DNA of 64,000 nt from Salipiger thiooxidans. Lineage in GTDB: Bacteria > Pseudomonadota > Alphaproteobacteria > Rhodobacterales > Rhodobacteraceae. Below the pieces are notes generated by a model. That model did not search any database. It was not told where the DNA came from and saw nothing but the letters and a program-made list of their open reading frames with translations. Positions 1 to 9,595 of this stretch are shown here, piece by piece; the stretch's first letter is position 1; the number at the start of each line of letters is the position of its first letter. Made by a program: the position numbers and the translations under genes. The stretch spans positions 62,001 through 126,000 of the forward strand of contig NZ_FNAV01000010.1 of assembly GCF_900102075.1 (NCBI RefSeq), read 5' to 3'.

Positions 1-1
1 G

Positions 2-796
2 CCCGACGCCCAGACCGTCACCGAGGTGAAGCACTGGACCGACCGCCTGTTCTCGTTCCGCGTGACGCGCCCGGCGTCGCTGCGGTTCCGCTCGGGTGAG
101 TTCGTCATGATCGGCCTCATGGGGGATCCCGACCCCAAGACCGGCAAGCAAAAGCCGCTGCTGCGCGCCTATTCCATCGCCTCCCCCGCCTGGGACGAGG
201 AGATGGAGTTCTACTCGATCAAGGTGCAGGACGGCCCGCTGACCTCGAAGCTGCAGCACATCCAGCCCGGCGACGAGATCATTCTGCGACCCAAGCCCGT
301 CGGCACGCTGGTGCATGACGCGCTGCTGCCCGGCAAGCGGATCTGGTTCTTCGCCACCGGCACCGGCTTCGCGCCCTTCGCGTCGCTGCTGCGCGAGCCG
401 CAGACCTACGAGGATTACGACGAGGTCATCATCACCCACACCTGCCGCGAGGCGGGCGAGCTGACCTACGGCGCCGAGCTGATCGAGAGCCTGAAGACCG
501 ACGAGCTTCTGAACGAGGTGATCGGCGAGGGCTTCTGGAAGAAGATCAAGTACTACCCCACCACCACGCGCGAACAGAGCGCCAAGATGGGCCGCATCAC
601 CGACCTGATGCGCTCGGGCGAGGCCTTCGCCGATCTCGGGGTCGCGCCCCTGACCCCCGAGATCGACCGCGCGATGATCTGCGGCAACCTCGCCTTCAAC
701 CTCGAGCTCAAGGCGATGCTCGAGGAATACGGCCTCGAAGAAGGCGCCAACTCCGACCCCAAGCACTACGTGGTCGAGAAAGCCTTCCTCGACTGA
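2..796 (+). CDS. fpr: Ferredoxin--NADP reductase, 5' end cut by the window
   Basis: This flavoenzyme moves electrons between NADP(H) and ferredoxin or flavodoxin in the cytoplasm. The reading frame is open from base 2, before any start codon, so the N terminus lies outside the window. The FAD-binding motif RAYSIASP and the NADP-binding motif GTGFAPF are both present. The protein ends in VVEKAFLD, a C-terminal tail typical of the bacterial subclass of these reductases. About 264 residues are visible, close to the usual 255-275, so little is missing. The GTG at 26 lies inside the conserved region and is not a credible start. It is followed by a GC-rich hairpin and then by infC on the same strand, which has its own promoter. 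Confidence 0.9.
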   Translation, partial: PDAQTVTEVKHWTDRLFSFRVTRPASLRFRSGEFVMIGLMGDPDPKTGKQKPLLRAYSIASPAWDEEMEFYSIKVQDGPLTSKLQHIQPGDEIILRPKPVGTLVHDALLPGKRIWFFATGTGFAPFASLLREPQTYEDYDEVIITHTCREAGELTYGAELIESLKTDELLNEVIGEGFWKKIKYYPTTTREQSAKMGRITDLMRSGEAFADLGVAPLTPEIDRAMICGNLAFNLELKAMLEEYGLEEGANSDPKHYVVEKAFLD

Positions 797-805
797 CCCG
801 ACCTT

Positions 806-831
806 CCGCGGCGGGCGCGCGAGCGCCCGTT
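806..831 (+). terminator. GC-rich hairpin after fpr
   Basis: A perfect 7-bp stem (812-818 with 823-829) closes a GCGA loop, with weaker pairing outside it. There is no T run after it, so it is only a possible terminator or mRNA 3'-end stabiliser for the reductase. The rest of the interval up to the infC promoter shows nothing else. Confidence 0.35.
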
Positions 832-999
832 CCGCGATTCGCGCCTCGCGCGCGACGGCGCTGACGCCCACCCCCCGCCTTCCCGGAGGATCCGCCCCGA
901 AGCAAGGCTGACCCCGCCTCGGGACGCCCGCACGGGGTACGATGCCGGAACCTGCAGGGGGGTGTTCGGCGTTCAGGAGATGATCCACGGATTTGGCGC

Positions 1000-1028
1000 T
1001 TGAAACACTGCCGTCCCGGGACTATTTT
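1000..1028 (+). promoter_or_regulatory. Probable sigma-70 promoter of infC
   Basis: The -35 box is TTGAAA (1000-1005), the spacer 17 bp, and the -10 box TATTTT (1023-1028). Transcription would begin near 1035, leaving a leader of about 30 nt before the proposed infC start. The TTG at 1000, the longest possible start of the infC frame, is the -35 box itself, and the TTG at 1027 overlaps the -10 box. Neither could then be in the mRNA. Confidence 0.6.
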
Positions 1029-1050
1029 GCGCCTCCAAAGTCTTCACGGT

Positions 1051-1068
1051 AAAAGGACCGATACCATA
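1051..1068 (+). promoter_or_regulatory. infC ribosome binding site with AUA start codon
   Basis: The sequence AAAAGGA (1051-1057) is a good Shine-Dalgarno and lies 8 nt before the in-frame ATA at 1066-1068. Translation from this ATA gives 181 residues, the usual IF-3 length. IF-3 genes in other bacteria, such as E. coli infC with AUU, use rare start codons that IF-3 itself discriminates against, giving negative autoregulation. Confidence 0.6.
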
Positions 1069-1611
1069 GCCCGCAGACCTCACAACGCGCCGCCAACGCG
1101 CGACACCGGCCCCCGCGTCAACGACCGTATCCGGGCCCCCGAAATCCGGCTCATCGGCGCCGAGGGTGAAAACCTGGGCGTGCAACCGCCGCGCCGCGCA
1201 ATGGAGCTGGCCGAGCAAGCCGGTCTCGACCTCGTCGAGATCTCGCCCAACGCCAATCCGCCGGTCTGCAAGATCATGGACTTCGGCAAGTTCAAGTACG
1301 AACAGCAGAAGCGTGAATCCGAGGCGCGCAAGAAGCAGAAGATCATCGAGGTCAAGGAGATCAAGTTCCGTCCGGGGACCGATACTCACGACTACGACGT
1401 GAAGATGCGCAACGTCCTGAAATTCCTCGAGAACGGCGACAAGGTGAAGATCACCCTGCGCTTCCGTGGCCGCGAGATGGCGCACCAGAACCTCGGCCGC
1501 GAGCTGCTGGAACGGGTGGCCGAGGACGTCAAGGAATTGGGCAAGGTCGAGAACATGCCCAAGATGGAAGGCCGCCAGATGATCATGATGATCGGACCGG
1601 TCCTCAAGTAA
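1066..1611 (+). CDS. infC: Translation initiation factor IF-3
   Basis: IF-3 binds the 30S subunit, keeps it apart from 50S and checks start codon and initiator tRNA. The N-terminal domain ([15 protein letters not shown], about residues 20-35), the lysine/arginine-rich linker ([16 protein letters not shown]) and the C-terminal domain ending [13 protein letters not shown] are all clear. I place the start at the ATA at 1066, preceded by AAAAGGA, giving 181 residues. Starting at the TTG at 1000 would add 22 residues unlike IF-3 and would place the codon inside the promoter. The rpmI and rplT genes, which often follow infC, are absent; a strong terminator lies 50 bp after the stop, so the gene appears to be transcribed alone. 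Confidence 0.93.
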   Translation: MARRPHNAPPTRDTGPRVNDRIRAPEIRLIGAEGENLGVQPPRRAMELAEQAGLDLVEISPNANPPVCKIMDFGKFKYEQQKRESEARKKQKIIEVKEIKFRPGTDTHDYDVKMRNVLKFLENGDKVKITLRFRGREMAHQNLGRELLERVAEDVKELGKVENMPKMEGRQMIMMIGPVLK

Positions 1612-1660
1612 GCACCGCTTTGGCACGCCTTGCGGCGATCTCCGTATCGCCACCGACCGA

Positions 1661-1691
1661 CCCGCCGCTCCGCCGGCGGGTTTCGTCTTTT
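1661..1691 (+). terminator. Rho-independent terminator of infC
   Basis: CCCGCCG (1661-1667) pairs with CGGCGGG (1674-1680) around a 6-nt loop, followed by TTTCGTCTTTT. This is a textbook intrinsic terminator. Confidence 0.8.
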
Positions 1692-2150
1692 ATGGGGGTG
1701 CTTTTGCGGGACGGCCTACCCGGGCCCGGGTCTCCCAATGCACGGAGGCAACACGGCCCCGATACCCCGAGCCAGTCTCACCGAATATCCCGGGGCATCG
1801 AAAAGGATCCAGGGGCACCGAAACCTTCGCCTCTCCGGGACCTCCCGAAAGACCGGCCTCTCCACCTCCAGAACACTGGCCTGTCGCGTCACGCAGGCCA
1901 CGGCCGCGGAGCCCGATGCCGCAGGCAGAAGGGCGACAAGACCTGCGCGGGCGACAGCCCGCTCCGCCAGATCGCGCCTCGCCCGGATGACCACGCGTCC
2001 TGACGGATCGGTCCCGGGACGGGCAACAGGCCCGCACCCGCAGGCCAGCCCTCGCACCGGCGACAAACCCGCTCCGGCAACTCAGCACTCACACGACCCA
2101 CAATCCCCGCCGACATATCCCCCGCACGGCCAACGGCCCTTGCCGTCAGC
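1692..2150. other. Intergenic stretch with no recognisable gene
   Basis: About 460 bp lie between the infC terminator and the stop of the molybdopterin-binding gene on the other strand. Long open frames run through it, but their translations are Pro/Arg/Ser-rich with no recognisable motif, and the plus-strand one continues antisense through the next gene. I see no tRNA, no repeat shared with the rest of the window and no clear promoter. Confidence 0.6.
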
Positions 2151-3139
2151 TCAGCCCTCGCGCGGGCGTGGGCGCGAGGGGGGCTCCTTCAGCAGACCAC
2201 CCACACCCATCCCCATCACGTCCCGAGGCGTCACCTCGACACCGCAGAGGATACGCTCCAGCACCCAGTCGGCCCCGTTCAGCGCGGGCGAGCGGGCGCA
2301 GCCCGGCAGGCCGATGACCGGTTTCTCCCCGAGCTGGCCGAAGAACAGCAGGTTGCCCGGATCCACCGGCATGCCGAAATGGTGCACCGTGCCGCCCGCT
2401 GCCCGCAGCGCCTCGGGCGCGGTGTCGTGCAGGTCCGACGTGGCCGAGCCCGTCAGGATCAGGATCACCTCCGCCTCGCTCGCGGCGATGGCCGCAGCCA
2501 GCGGCGCGGTCTCGTGCGGGACCGTCACTGCCGGACCGAGCTCTGCCCCCATACGGGTGAGCCGGTTGCGGATCGATCGCCGGCCCTTCGGCGGCGGAGG
2601 CTCGTTGCCGATCACGGTCTCGATGAGCTGCGCGCTGCGGTGCCGCAGCGGATGCAGGCGCATGGCCTGGCCCGCCTCGGCGCAGGCCTCGGCCAGGGCG
2701 TCGCCCGGCACCGCGTAGGAGATGATCTTGATCGTCGCCGCCATGCCCTTCTCGGGCAGGCTCTGCCATTGCCGCACCGTCGCCACAGTGATCATCGGGT
2801 GCACCGCGTTCACCGCGTCGATGCGCGCGGCGTCGACCTCGAGCACCCCGATCTGCGCCACGTGCAGATTCACCCGTCCCGTCGTCGCGCGGCCGATCTT
2901 CAGCCTTGCAGCCGCGGGATCGGGCACCAGCGCCGCCGCGAGTTGAGCCGCGGCCGCATCCTCGCCCACGTCGCCGGGGTCGAGTCTGGCCACCACCAGC
3001 GCGTCATGGCCCGCCGCGGCCAGTGCCGCGATGTCCCCGGCCGAGATCACCCGCCCCTTGCGCAGCCGGGTTCCGGGCAGCGCGACGGAATGCGCCAGCA
3101 CACCGCCCTCGGCCTCGGCCAGCGGGACGGATCCGAATC

Positions 3140-3143
<4 letters not shown>
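2151..3143 (-). CDS. Molybdopterin-binding protein (MoeA/MogA-type domain)
   Basis: The protein (330 residues) resembles the molybdopterin-binding proteins that accompany XdhC in molybdenum-enzyme gene sets. The C-terminal half (about residues 170-320) looks like a MoCF/MoeA-type domain: a segment ILILTGSATSDLHDTAPEAL is followed by MPVDPGNLLFFG and the loop GLPGCARSPALNGADWVLE, which is expected to handle molybdopterin or its nucleotide. The start is GTG at 3143-3141, whose last bases overlap the xdhC stop in a GTGA junction, implying translational coupling. No molybdenum hydroxylase subunit lies in the window, so the enzyme served is unknown. It could act in cofactor cytidylylation or in transfer; the sequence does not decide. 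Confidence 0.75.
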
Positions 3144-4111
<968 letters not shown>

Positions 4112-4260
4112 GGTGCGGTCTCCCCCCGGGCCCGGCCGGCGCGGCGCCGGGATCTGGCCCATTTGCAAAGATGCCAAGGCGGGCCGGCCTGCCGGCCCTG
4201 TCCCGCGTAACCTATCACGCGGCGCGCGCGCTTCCAGCCGTGTCAAGGTCGGGGGGGGCG

Positions 4261-5454
4261 TCAGCCCTGCTGCCACACCGCCGAGACCTCGGCCCGCACG
4301 ATACGCGCGATCTGGGCGCAGTCCTCGAGGCTGAAGGTCAGCGGCAGGCGCATGTCGACGATGCCCGCAAGGATCCGGTCCGACGCCGGCATCGGCACGC
4401 TTTCGGCGTAGCGCCAGGAATCGTAGCGCGAGGTGAAGGCCACCGGCTCGGCGCCGCCGAACCACTTGAGCTCGACGCCACGGTCGGCGCAGCGGGCAAG
4501 CGCCTCCTGCACCAGGTCTGGCGCCCAGTCGAGCAGCAGGAACTGCAGCGAGGAGCCCACGTAGGTCTCCTTCTCGTGACGCTCGACCACGGTCAGCCCG
4601 GGCGTGTCGCGCAGCCCGTCCTCGACCACGCGGTAGCGCTCATTCCAGCGGCGCACCTGGTCGTCGAGCAGCGCAAGCTGCGGGCGCAGGATCGCCGCGC
4701 GCAGGTTGTCCATGCGGCCCGAGACGTTGGGCGTGTGGTATTTCACCCGCTCAAAGACCTCGGGACCAGGCGCCGCGAGATGGCGTTCGTAAAGCATGTA
4801 GGAGCCCGAGAGGATCACCGCACGCGCCGCGATCTCCTCGTCATCGGTGACGAGGAGACCGCCCTCGCCCGAGTTCATGTGCTTGTAGGTCTGCGTCGAG
4901 TAGCACCCCACCGCGCCGTGCCGCCCCGAGGGCACGCCGTCCCAGGCGGCGCCCATGGTGTGGGCGCAATCCTCGATCACCACGACCCCCCCCGCATCGC
5001 AAAGCGCCATCAGCCGGTCCATGTCGCAGAGGTGGCCGCGCATGTGGCTCAGCATCAGCGCCTTGGCGCCGTCGAGCTTGGCCGCGAGATCGTCGAGGTC
5101 GATGACCAGCGACTCGGTGACCTCGACGAAGACCGGCACCGCCCCCACCGAGGCGATGGCGCCGGGCACGGGCGCCAGCGTGAAGGCGTTGGTCAGCACC
5201 CGGTCGCCGGGCCCCACGCCCACTGCCCGCAGCGCGCAGCCAAGCGCATAGCCGCCCGAGGCCACCGCCAGCGCGAAGCGTGCGCCGGTGGCGGCGGCGA
5301 ATTCCTGCTCGAGAAGCGCCGTCTCCGACAGCTCTCCGGCCGCCACGTTGTAGCGGTGCAGCCGCCCGTGACGCAGAACCGAAAGTGCGGCCTCGATCCC
5401 CGCGTCGGGGATAGGCTCCTGCTGGGTGAAATTGCCGGTGAACCGCTCTGTCAT
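4261..5454 (-). CDS. DegT/DnrJ/EryC1/StrS-family PLP aminotransferase
   Basis: These pyridoxal-phosphate enzymes usually transaminate keto-sugars for surface polysaccharides or antibiotics. The fold-type I layout is clear: VASGGYALGCALRAVG (about 64-79) for the phosphate loop, VVIEDCAHTMGA (about 158-169) for the cofactor aspartate, and TYKHMNSGEGG with the likely Schiff-base lysine at about 191. The protein has 397 residues from the ATG at 5454, preceded by AAGAAAGA. The family normally sits in polysaccharide clusters, but the neighbours here are xdhC and gph, so no pathway is indicated. Substrate is unknown; an amino-sugar or related cyclitol is likely. Confidence 0.8.
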   Translation of the reverse strand: MTERFTGNFTQQEPIPDAGIEAALSVLRHGRLHRYNVAAGELSETALLEQEFAAATGARFALAVASGGYALGCALRAVGVGPGDRVLTNAFTLAPVPGAIASVGAVPVFVEVTESLVIDLDDLAAKLDGAKALMLSHMRGHLCDMDRLMALCDAGGVVVIEDCAHTMGAAWDGVPSGRHGAVGCYSTQTYKHMNSGEGGLLVTDDEEIAARAVILSGSYMLYERHLAAPGPEVFERVKYHTPNVSGRMDNLRAAILRPQLALLDDQVRRWNERYRVVEDGLRDTPGLTVVERHEKETYVGSSLQFLLLDWAPDLVQEALARCADRGVELKWFGGAEPVAFTSRYDSWRYAESVPMPASDRILAGIVDMRLPLTFSLEDCAQIARIVRAEVSAVWQQG

Positions 5455-5572
5455 GGGTCTTTCTTGCGCCGCGCCGCGGGCGGCGTCAATGCCCCGAGGG
5501 GGCAGGCAAGCGCACTCGGGCAGGCAGAGTCGGGCAGGCAGGGTCAGCGCGCGACGCCTGCCCGACGGGTGC

Positions 5573-6235
5573 TCAGCCGAGCAACCGCGCGACCTCGGGC
5601 CCGAGCCCGTCGAAATGGCCGATGAGCCCCTCGGGGGCCAGCGCGCGCACCGCCTCGCCGGTCGGTCCGAAGGTGACGAGGATGCAGGGCACCCCCGCCG
5701 CCGCTGCGGTCTTGCGGTCGGTGTCGGTGTCGCCCACCAGCAGGCTCTGCCGCAGCGCGCCGCCGACACGGGCCACGGTCTCGACATAGGGCCGCGCGTC
5801 GGGCTTGCGCACGGGCAGCGTGTCGGCGCCCACCAGGGCCGCGAACATGTCGCGCACGCCCAGCCGGCGCAGCAGCTCTTCGGCCAGCCCTTCGGGCTTG
5901 TTGGTGCAGATGCCGACACGGATGCCCTGCCCGCGCAGCGCCTCAATCGCCTCGACCGCGCCGGGATAGAGCGCCGTCTCCTCGCAGATCGCGTCGCCAT
6001 AGGCGGTGAGCAGCCGCGGATACCATTCCTCGACCCGCTCTGCGTCGAAGGCACCCGCCCGCTGCATGCCCAGCGTCAGCATCGCCCGCGCCCCGCGAAA
6101 CGCCGTGGCGGCGTCGGTCACCGGATCCAGCCGCTCGGCCAGCCCCATGCGCTCGAAGCACCAGTTCGCCGATGCGATGAGATCTGCGCTGGTGTCCGCC
6201 AGCGTTCCGTCGAGATCGAAGATCACCGTCTTCAT
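5573..6235 (-). CDS. gph: Phosphoglycolate phosphatase (HAD superfamily)
   Basis: The enzyme dephosphorylates 2-phosphoglycolate, formed by Rubisco oxygenation or DNA 3'-end repair, in the cytoplasm. HAD motif I is FDLDGT with nucleophile Asp7 and acid Asp9; motif II is the threonine in VGICTNKP; motif III/IV is the lysine in VRKPDARPY and the aspartates in LLVGDTDTD. At 220 residues it has the usual Gph length, with an alpha-helical cap between motifs I and II. The ATG at 6235 matches the conserved N terminus KTVIFDLDGT. It diverges from glmU across 126 bp. Related HAD phosphatases of other specificity cannot be excluded. Confidence 0.82.
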   Translation of the reverse strand: MKTVIFDLDGTLADTSADLIASANWCFERMGLAERLDPVTDAATAFRGARAMLTLGMQRAGAFDAERVEEWYPRLLTAYGDAICEETALYPGAVEAIEALRGQGIRVGICTNKPEGLAEELLRRLGVRDMFAALVGADTLPVRKPDARPYVETVARVGGALRQSLLVGDTDTDRKTAAAAGVPCILVTFGPTGEAVRALAPEGLIGHFDGLGPEVARLLG

Positions 6236-6301
6236 GCCCTGCCCCTTTTGTCTTGCCCGTTTTCCTGTCACACGGCGAAATCCAACGTGAAGCCTGCGAC
6301 C

Positions 6302-6329
6302 TTGCCCCTTTTCCCTGACCGGATAAAAC
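6302..6329 (+). promoter_or_regulatory. Candidate promoter of glmU-glmS
   Basis: TTGCCC (6302-6307), a 16-bp spacer and TAAAAC (6324-6329) lie 33 bp before the glmU ATG. Each box matches the sigma-70 consensus at four of six positions. It is the best candidate in the short divergent interval, but a weak one. Confidence 0.35.
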
Positions 6330-6361
6330 GGGCCAAGGCAGAAAACAAACGAGAAACCGGC

Positions 6362-7711
6362 ATGAGCATCGCCCTCATCATCCTTGCAGCGGGAAAGGGC
6401 ACCCGCATGGAGTCCGACCTTCCCAAGGTCCTGCACCGCATCGCCCACGCCCCGATGCTCTGGCACGCCATGCGCGCGGGACAGGCGCTGGAACCGGCGC
6501 GCGTCGTCGTCGTCGCCGGGCATGAGGCCGAAATGGTCACCGCCTCGGCGCAGGATTACGACCCCGAGGCCCGCGTCGTGCTGCAGGGCGAACAGCTCGG
6601 CACCGCCCACGCGGTGGCGCAGGCGGCGCCCGAGCTGGCGGAGTTCGACGGCGACGCCATCGTGCTCTACGGCGACACGCCCTTCATCAGCCAGGACACG
6701 CTCGAGGCCATGGCCCGGGCGCGCGCCAGCCATGACGTGGTGGTGCTGGGCTTCGAGGCCGCCGATCCGGGCCGCTACGGCCGGCTGGTGACCGAGGGCG
6801 ACGCGCTCCTGCGCATCGTCGAGTTCAAGGATGCCACCGACGAGGAGCGGGCCATCACGCTCTGCAACTCCGGGGTGGTGGCCGCCGACGCGCGCACGCT
6901 CTTCTCGCTGATCGAGGCGGTGGGCAACGACAACGCGGCGGGCGAATACTACCTCCCCGACATCGTCGCCATCGCCCGCGAGCGCGGGCTGTCTGCGGGC
7001 GTGGTGCATTGCGCCGAGGCCGAGACCCTGGGCGTCAACTCGCGCGCCGAGCTTGCGGGCGCCGAGGCCTCGTTCCAGCGCTCCGCACGGGCGCGGATGA
7101 TGGAGGACGGCGTGACCTTCCACGCCCCCGAGACGGTCTACCTCGCCTGGGACACGGTGATCGGCCGCGACGCCGAGGTCGAGCCCAACGTCATCTTCGG
7201 ATCCGGCGTCACCATCGAGAGCGGCGCCCGCATCCGCGCCTTCAGCCATCTCGAGGGCTGCCACGTCAGCCGCGGCGCCATCGTCGGCCCCTTCGCCCGG
7301 CTGCGGCCCGGCGCCGAGCTGGCCGAGGACACCCATGTCGGCAATTTCGTCGAGATCAAGAACGCCTATCTCGGCGAAGGCGCCAAGGCCAACCACCTGA
7401 CCTATCTCGGCGATGCCGACATCGGCGAGGGCACCAACATCGGCGCGGGCACCATCACCTGTAACTACGATGGCGTGTTCAAGCACCGCACCACCATCGG
7501 GAAGAATGCCTTCATCGGCTCCGACACGATGCTGGTGGCCCCGGTGACCATCGGCGACGGCGCCATGACCGGCTCGGGCTCGGTCATCACCTCCGATGTC
7601 GCCCCCGGCGCGCTGGCGCTGGGTCGGGCCAAACAGGTCGACAAGCCAGGCTTCGCCACCAAGCTCTTCGAGATGCTGCGGGCGAAGAAAGCCACCCAGA
7701 AGAAGGACTGA
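6362..7711 (+). CDS. glmU: Bifunctional N-acetylglucosamine-1-phosphate uridyltransferase / glucosamine-1-phosphate acetyltransferase
   Basis: GlmU makes UDP-GlcNAc for peptidoglycan and lipid A in two steps: acetylation of glucosamine-1-phosphate, then uridylylation. The N-terminal nucleotidyltransferase domain starts LAAGKGTRM with VLHRIAHAPML, followed by QLGTAHAV and LYGDTPF. The C-terminal left-handed beta-helix has hexapeptide repeats from about residue 250 and the conserved NFVEIKNAYLGEGAKANHLT segment with the acetyltransferase site. The length of 449 residues is normal. The ATG at 6362 fits the conserved N terminus. glmS follows only 5 nt after the stop, so the two consecutive amino-sugar enzymes are almost certainly cotranscribed. 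Confidence 0.97.
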   Translation: MSIALIILAAGKGTRMESDLPKVLHRIAHAPMLWHAMRAGQALEPARVVVVAGHEAEMVTASAQDYDPEARVVLQGEQLGTAHAVAQAAPELAEFDGDAIVLYGDTPFISQDTLEAMARARASHDVVVLGFEAADPGRYGRLVTEGDALLRIVEFKDATDEERAITLCNSGVVAADARTLFSLIEAVGNDNAAGEYYLPDIVAIARERGLSAGVVHCAEAETLGVNSRAELAGAEASFQRSARARMMEDGVTFHAPETVYLAWDTVIGRDAEVEPNVIFGSGVTIESGARIRAFSHLEGCHVSRGAIVGPFARLRPGAELAEDTHVGNFVEIKNAYLGEGAKANHLTYLGDADIGEGTNIGAGTITCNYDGVFKHRTTIGKNAFIGSDTMLVAPVTIGDGAMTGSGSVITSDVAPGALALGRAKQVDKPGFATKLFEMLRAKKATQKKD

Positions 7712-7716
7712 CAGGC

Positions 7717-9534
7717 ATGTGCGGAATTGTAGGCGTGCTGGGCAACCACGAGGCGTCCCCCATTCTGGTCGAGGCGCTGCGGCGGCTCGAGTACCGTGGC
7801 TATGACAGCGCCGGGATCGCCACGATCAACGGCGGCAAGCTCGACCGGCGCCGCGCCGTGGGCAAGCTGGTGAACCTCTCGGACCGGCTCGTGCACGAGC
7901 CGCTCCCCGGCAAGTCGGGCATCGGCCACACCCGCTGGGCGACCCATGGCGAGCCCAACGAGAAGAACGCCCACCCGCACCGCTCGGGGCCCGTGGCGGT
8001 GGTGCACAATGGCATCATCGAGAACTTTCGCGAGCTGCGCTGCGAGCTCGCCAAGAAGGGCCACCAGCCCGAGACCGACACCGACAGCGAGACCGTGTCG
8101 ATGTTGGCCCGGCTCTATCTCGAAGAGGGCAAGACCCCGGTCGAGGCCGCGCGCGCCACGCTGGCCCGGCTCGAGGGTGCCTTCGCGCTGGCCTTCCTCT
8201 TCGACGGCGAAGAGGACCTGATCATCGCCGCCCGCAAGGGCTCGCCGCTGGCCATCGGCCACGGGGACGGCGAGATGTTCGTGGGCTCGGACGCCATCGC
8301 GCTGGCGCCTATGACCGACACCATCACCTATCTCGAGGAAGGCGACTGGGCGGTCATTACCCGCAAGGGCGCCGAGATCTTCGACATGGAGAACCGCCGG
8401 GTGAACCGAGATGCCCGCAAGATCCGCATGGACGCGGCGCGCATCGACAAGGCCGGCTACAAGCACTTCATGGCCAAGGAAATCGCCGAGCAGCCCACGG
8501 TTCTGGCCGATGCCCTGTCCGCCTATCTCGACGGGGATAACATCAGGTTCCCCTCGCAAGGCATTGATTTCACCAAGATCGACCGGCTGACCATGGTCGC
8601 CTGCGGAACCGCGTTCTACGCCTGTCTCACGGCGAAATACTGGTTCGAGAAGCTCGCCCGTCTGCCCGTGGAGGTCGATATCGCCTCCGAGTTCCGCTAC
8701 CGCGAGCCGCCGGTGGTGCCCGGCACCACGGCGATCTTCGTGAGCCAGTCCGGCGAGACCGCAGACACGCTCGCGGCCCTGCGCTACTGCCGCGACAAGG
8801 CCGACAGCATCGTCTCGGTGGTCAACGTCGACACCAGCTCCATCGCCCGCGAGAGCGACCTCGCCCTGCCGATCCACGCCGGGGTCGAGGTGGGCGTCGC
8901 CTCCACCAAGGCCTTTACCTGCCAGCTCAACGTGCTGCTGCTGCTGGCCATCGAGGCCGCCTCGCAGCGCGGAGAGATGGCGCCTGCCGACCGCAAGGAG
9001 CTGCTGTCGCAGCTGCGCGGGTTGCCAGGGCTCTTCAATGCCGCGCTTGACCGGGATCCGGCCATCGAGCGCGCGGCGCTGCGCATCTCCGAGGCCCGCG
9101 ACGTGTTGTTCCTCGGCCGCGGCATGATGTATCCTCTCGCGCTGGAAGGCGCGCTTAAACTCAAAGAAATCAGCTATATCCATGCCGAAGCTTATGCGTC
9201 CGGCGAGCTCAAGCACGGGCCCATCGCCCTGATCGACAAGACCGTGCCGGTGATCGTCATGGCGCCGCATGACTCGCTCTTCGACAAGACCGTGTCGAAC
9301 ATGCAGGAGGTGATGGCGCGCGGCGGCAAGGTCTGTCTGGTGACCGACGCGGCGGGTGCCGCCGAGGCCGGCGAGGGCGTGGCGCAGGTCATCACCCTGC
9401 CTGCGGTGGACGAACGGCTGGCGCCGCTGCTCTACGCGCTGCCGGCGCAGCTCATCGCCTACCATGCCGCCGTCGCCAAGGGCACCGACGTCGACCAGCC
9501 GCGCAACCTCGCGAAATCGGTGACGGTGGAATGA
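7717..9534 (+). CDS. glmS: Glutamine--fructose-6-phosphate aminotransferase (isomerizing)
   Basis: GlmS makes glucosamine-6-phosphate from fructose-6-phosphate and glutamine, the first committed step to UDP-GlcNAc. The N-terminal glutaminase begins MCGIVGVLGN with nucleophile Cys2, followed by RGYDSAGIA and the HTRWATHGEPNEKNAHPH loop. Two SIS sugar-isomerase domains follow (FVSQSGETADTLAAL and SYIHAEAYASGELKHGPIAL), and the protein ends in the conserved DQPRNLAKSVTVE. The length is 605 residues. The Shine-Dalgarno AAGAAGGA lies within the end of glmU, so translation is probably coupled. I see no glmS ribozyme leader, as expected outside the Firmicutes. Confidence 0.97.
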   Translation: MCGIVGVLGNHEASPILVEALRRLEYRGYDSAGIATINGGKLDRRRAVGKLVNLSDRLVHEPLPGKSGIGHTRWATHGEPNEKNAHPHRSGPVAVVHNGIIENFRELRCELAKKGHQPETDTDSETVSMLARLYLEEGKTPVEAARATLARLEGAFALAFLFDGEEDLIIAARKGSPLAIGHGDGEMFVGSDAIALAPMTDTITYLEEGDWAVITRKGAEIFDMENRRVNRDARKIRMDAARIDKAGYKHFMAKEIAEQPTVLADALSAYLDGDNIRFPSQGIDFTKIDRLTMVACGTAFYACLTAKYWFEKLARLPVEVDIASEFRYREPPVVPGTTAIFVSQSGETADTLAALRYCRDKADSIVSVVNVDTSSIARESDLALPIHAGVEVGVASTKAFTCQLNVLLLLAIEAASQRGEMAPADRKELLSQLRGLPGLFNAALDRDPAIERAALRISEARDVLFLGRGMMYPLALEGALKLKEISYIHAEAYASGELKHGPIALIDKTVPVIVMAPHDSLFDKTVSNMQEVMARGGKVCLVTDAAGAAEAGEGVAQVITLPAVDERLAPLLYALPAQLIAYHAAVAKGTDVDQPRNLAKSVTVE

Positions 9535-9595
9535 CCTCTGCGCTCTGGCCCGTGAGGGGCCGCGCGTCTTGGGCGACGCAGGAAAGGGCCCGCGC

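Noticed and set aside
1000-1065. Extending IF-3 to the TTG at 1000
   Set aside because: That TTG is the -35 box of a good promoter, and the added residues do not resemble IF-3.
1630-2718. A 362-codon plus-strand frame after infC
   Set aside because: It runs through the infC terminator and then antisense through the molybdopterin-binding gene, with a Pro/Arg/Ser-rich translation.
7600-7720. A glmS ribozyme or riboswitch before glmS
   Set aside because: Only 5 nt separate glmU and glmS, and no such structure fits. Regulation of this type is typical of Firmicutes.
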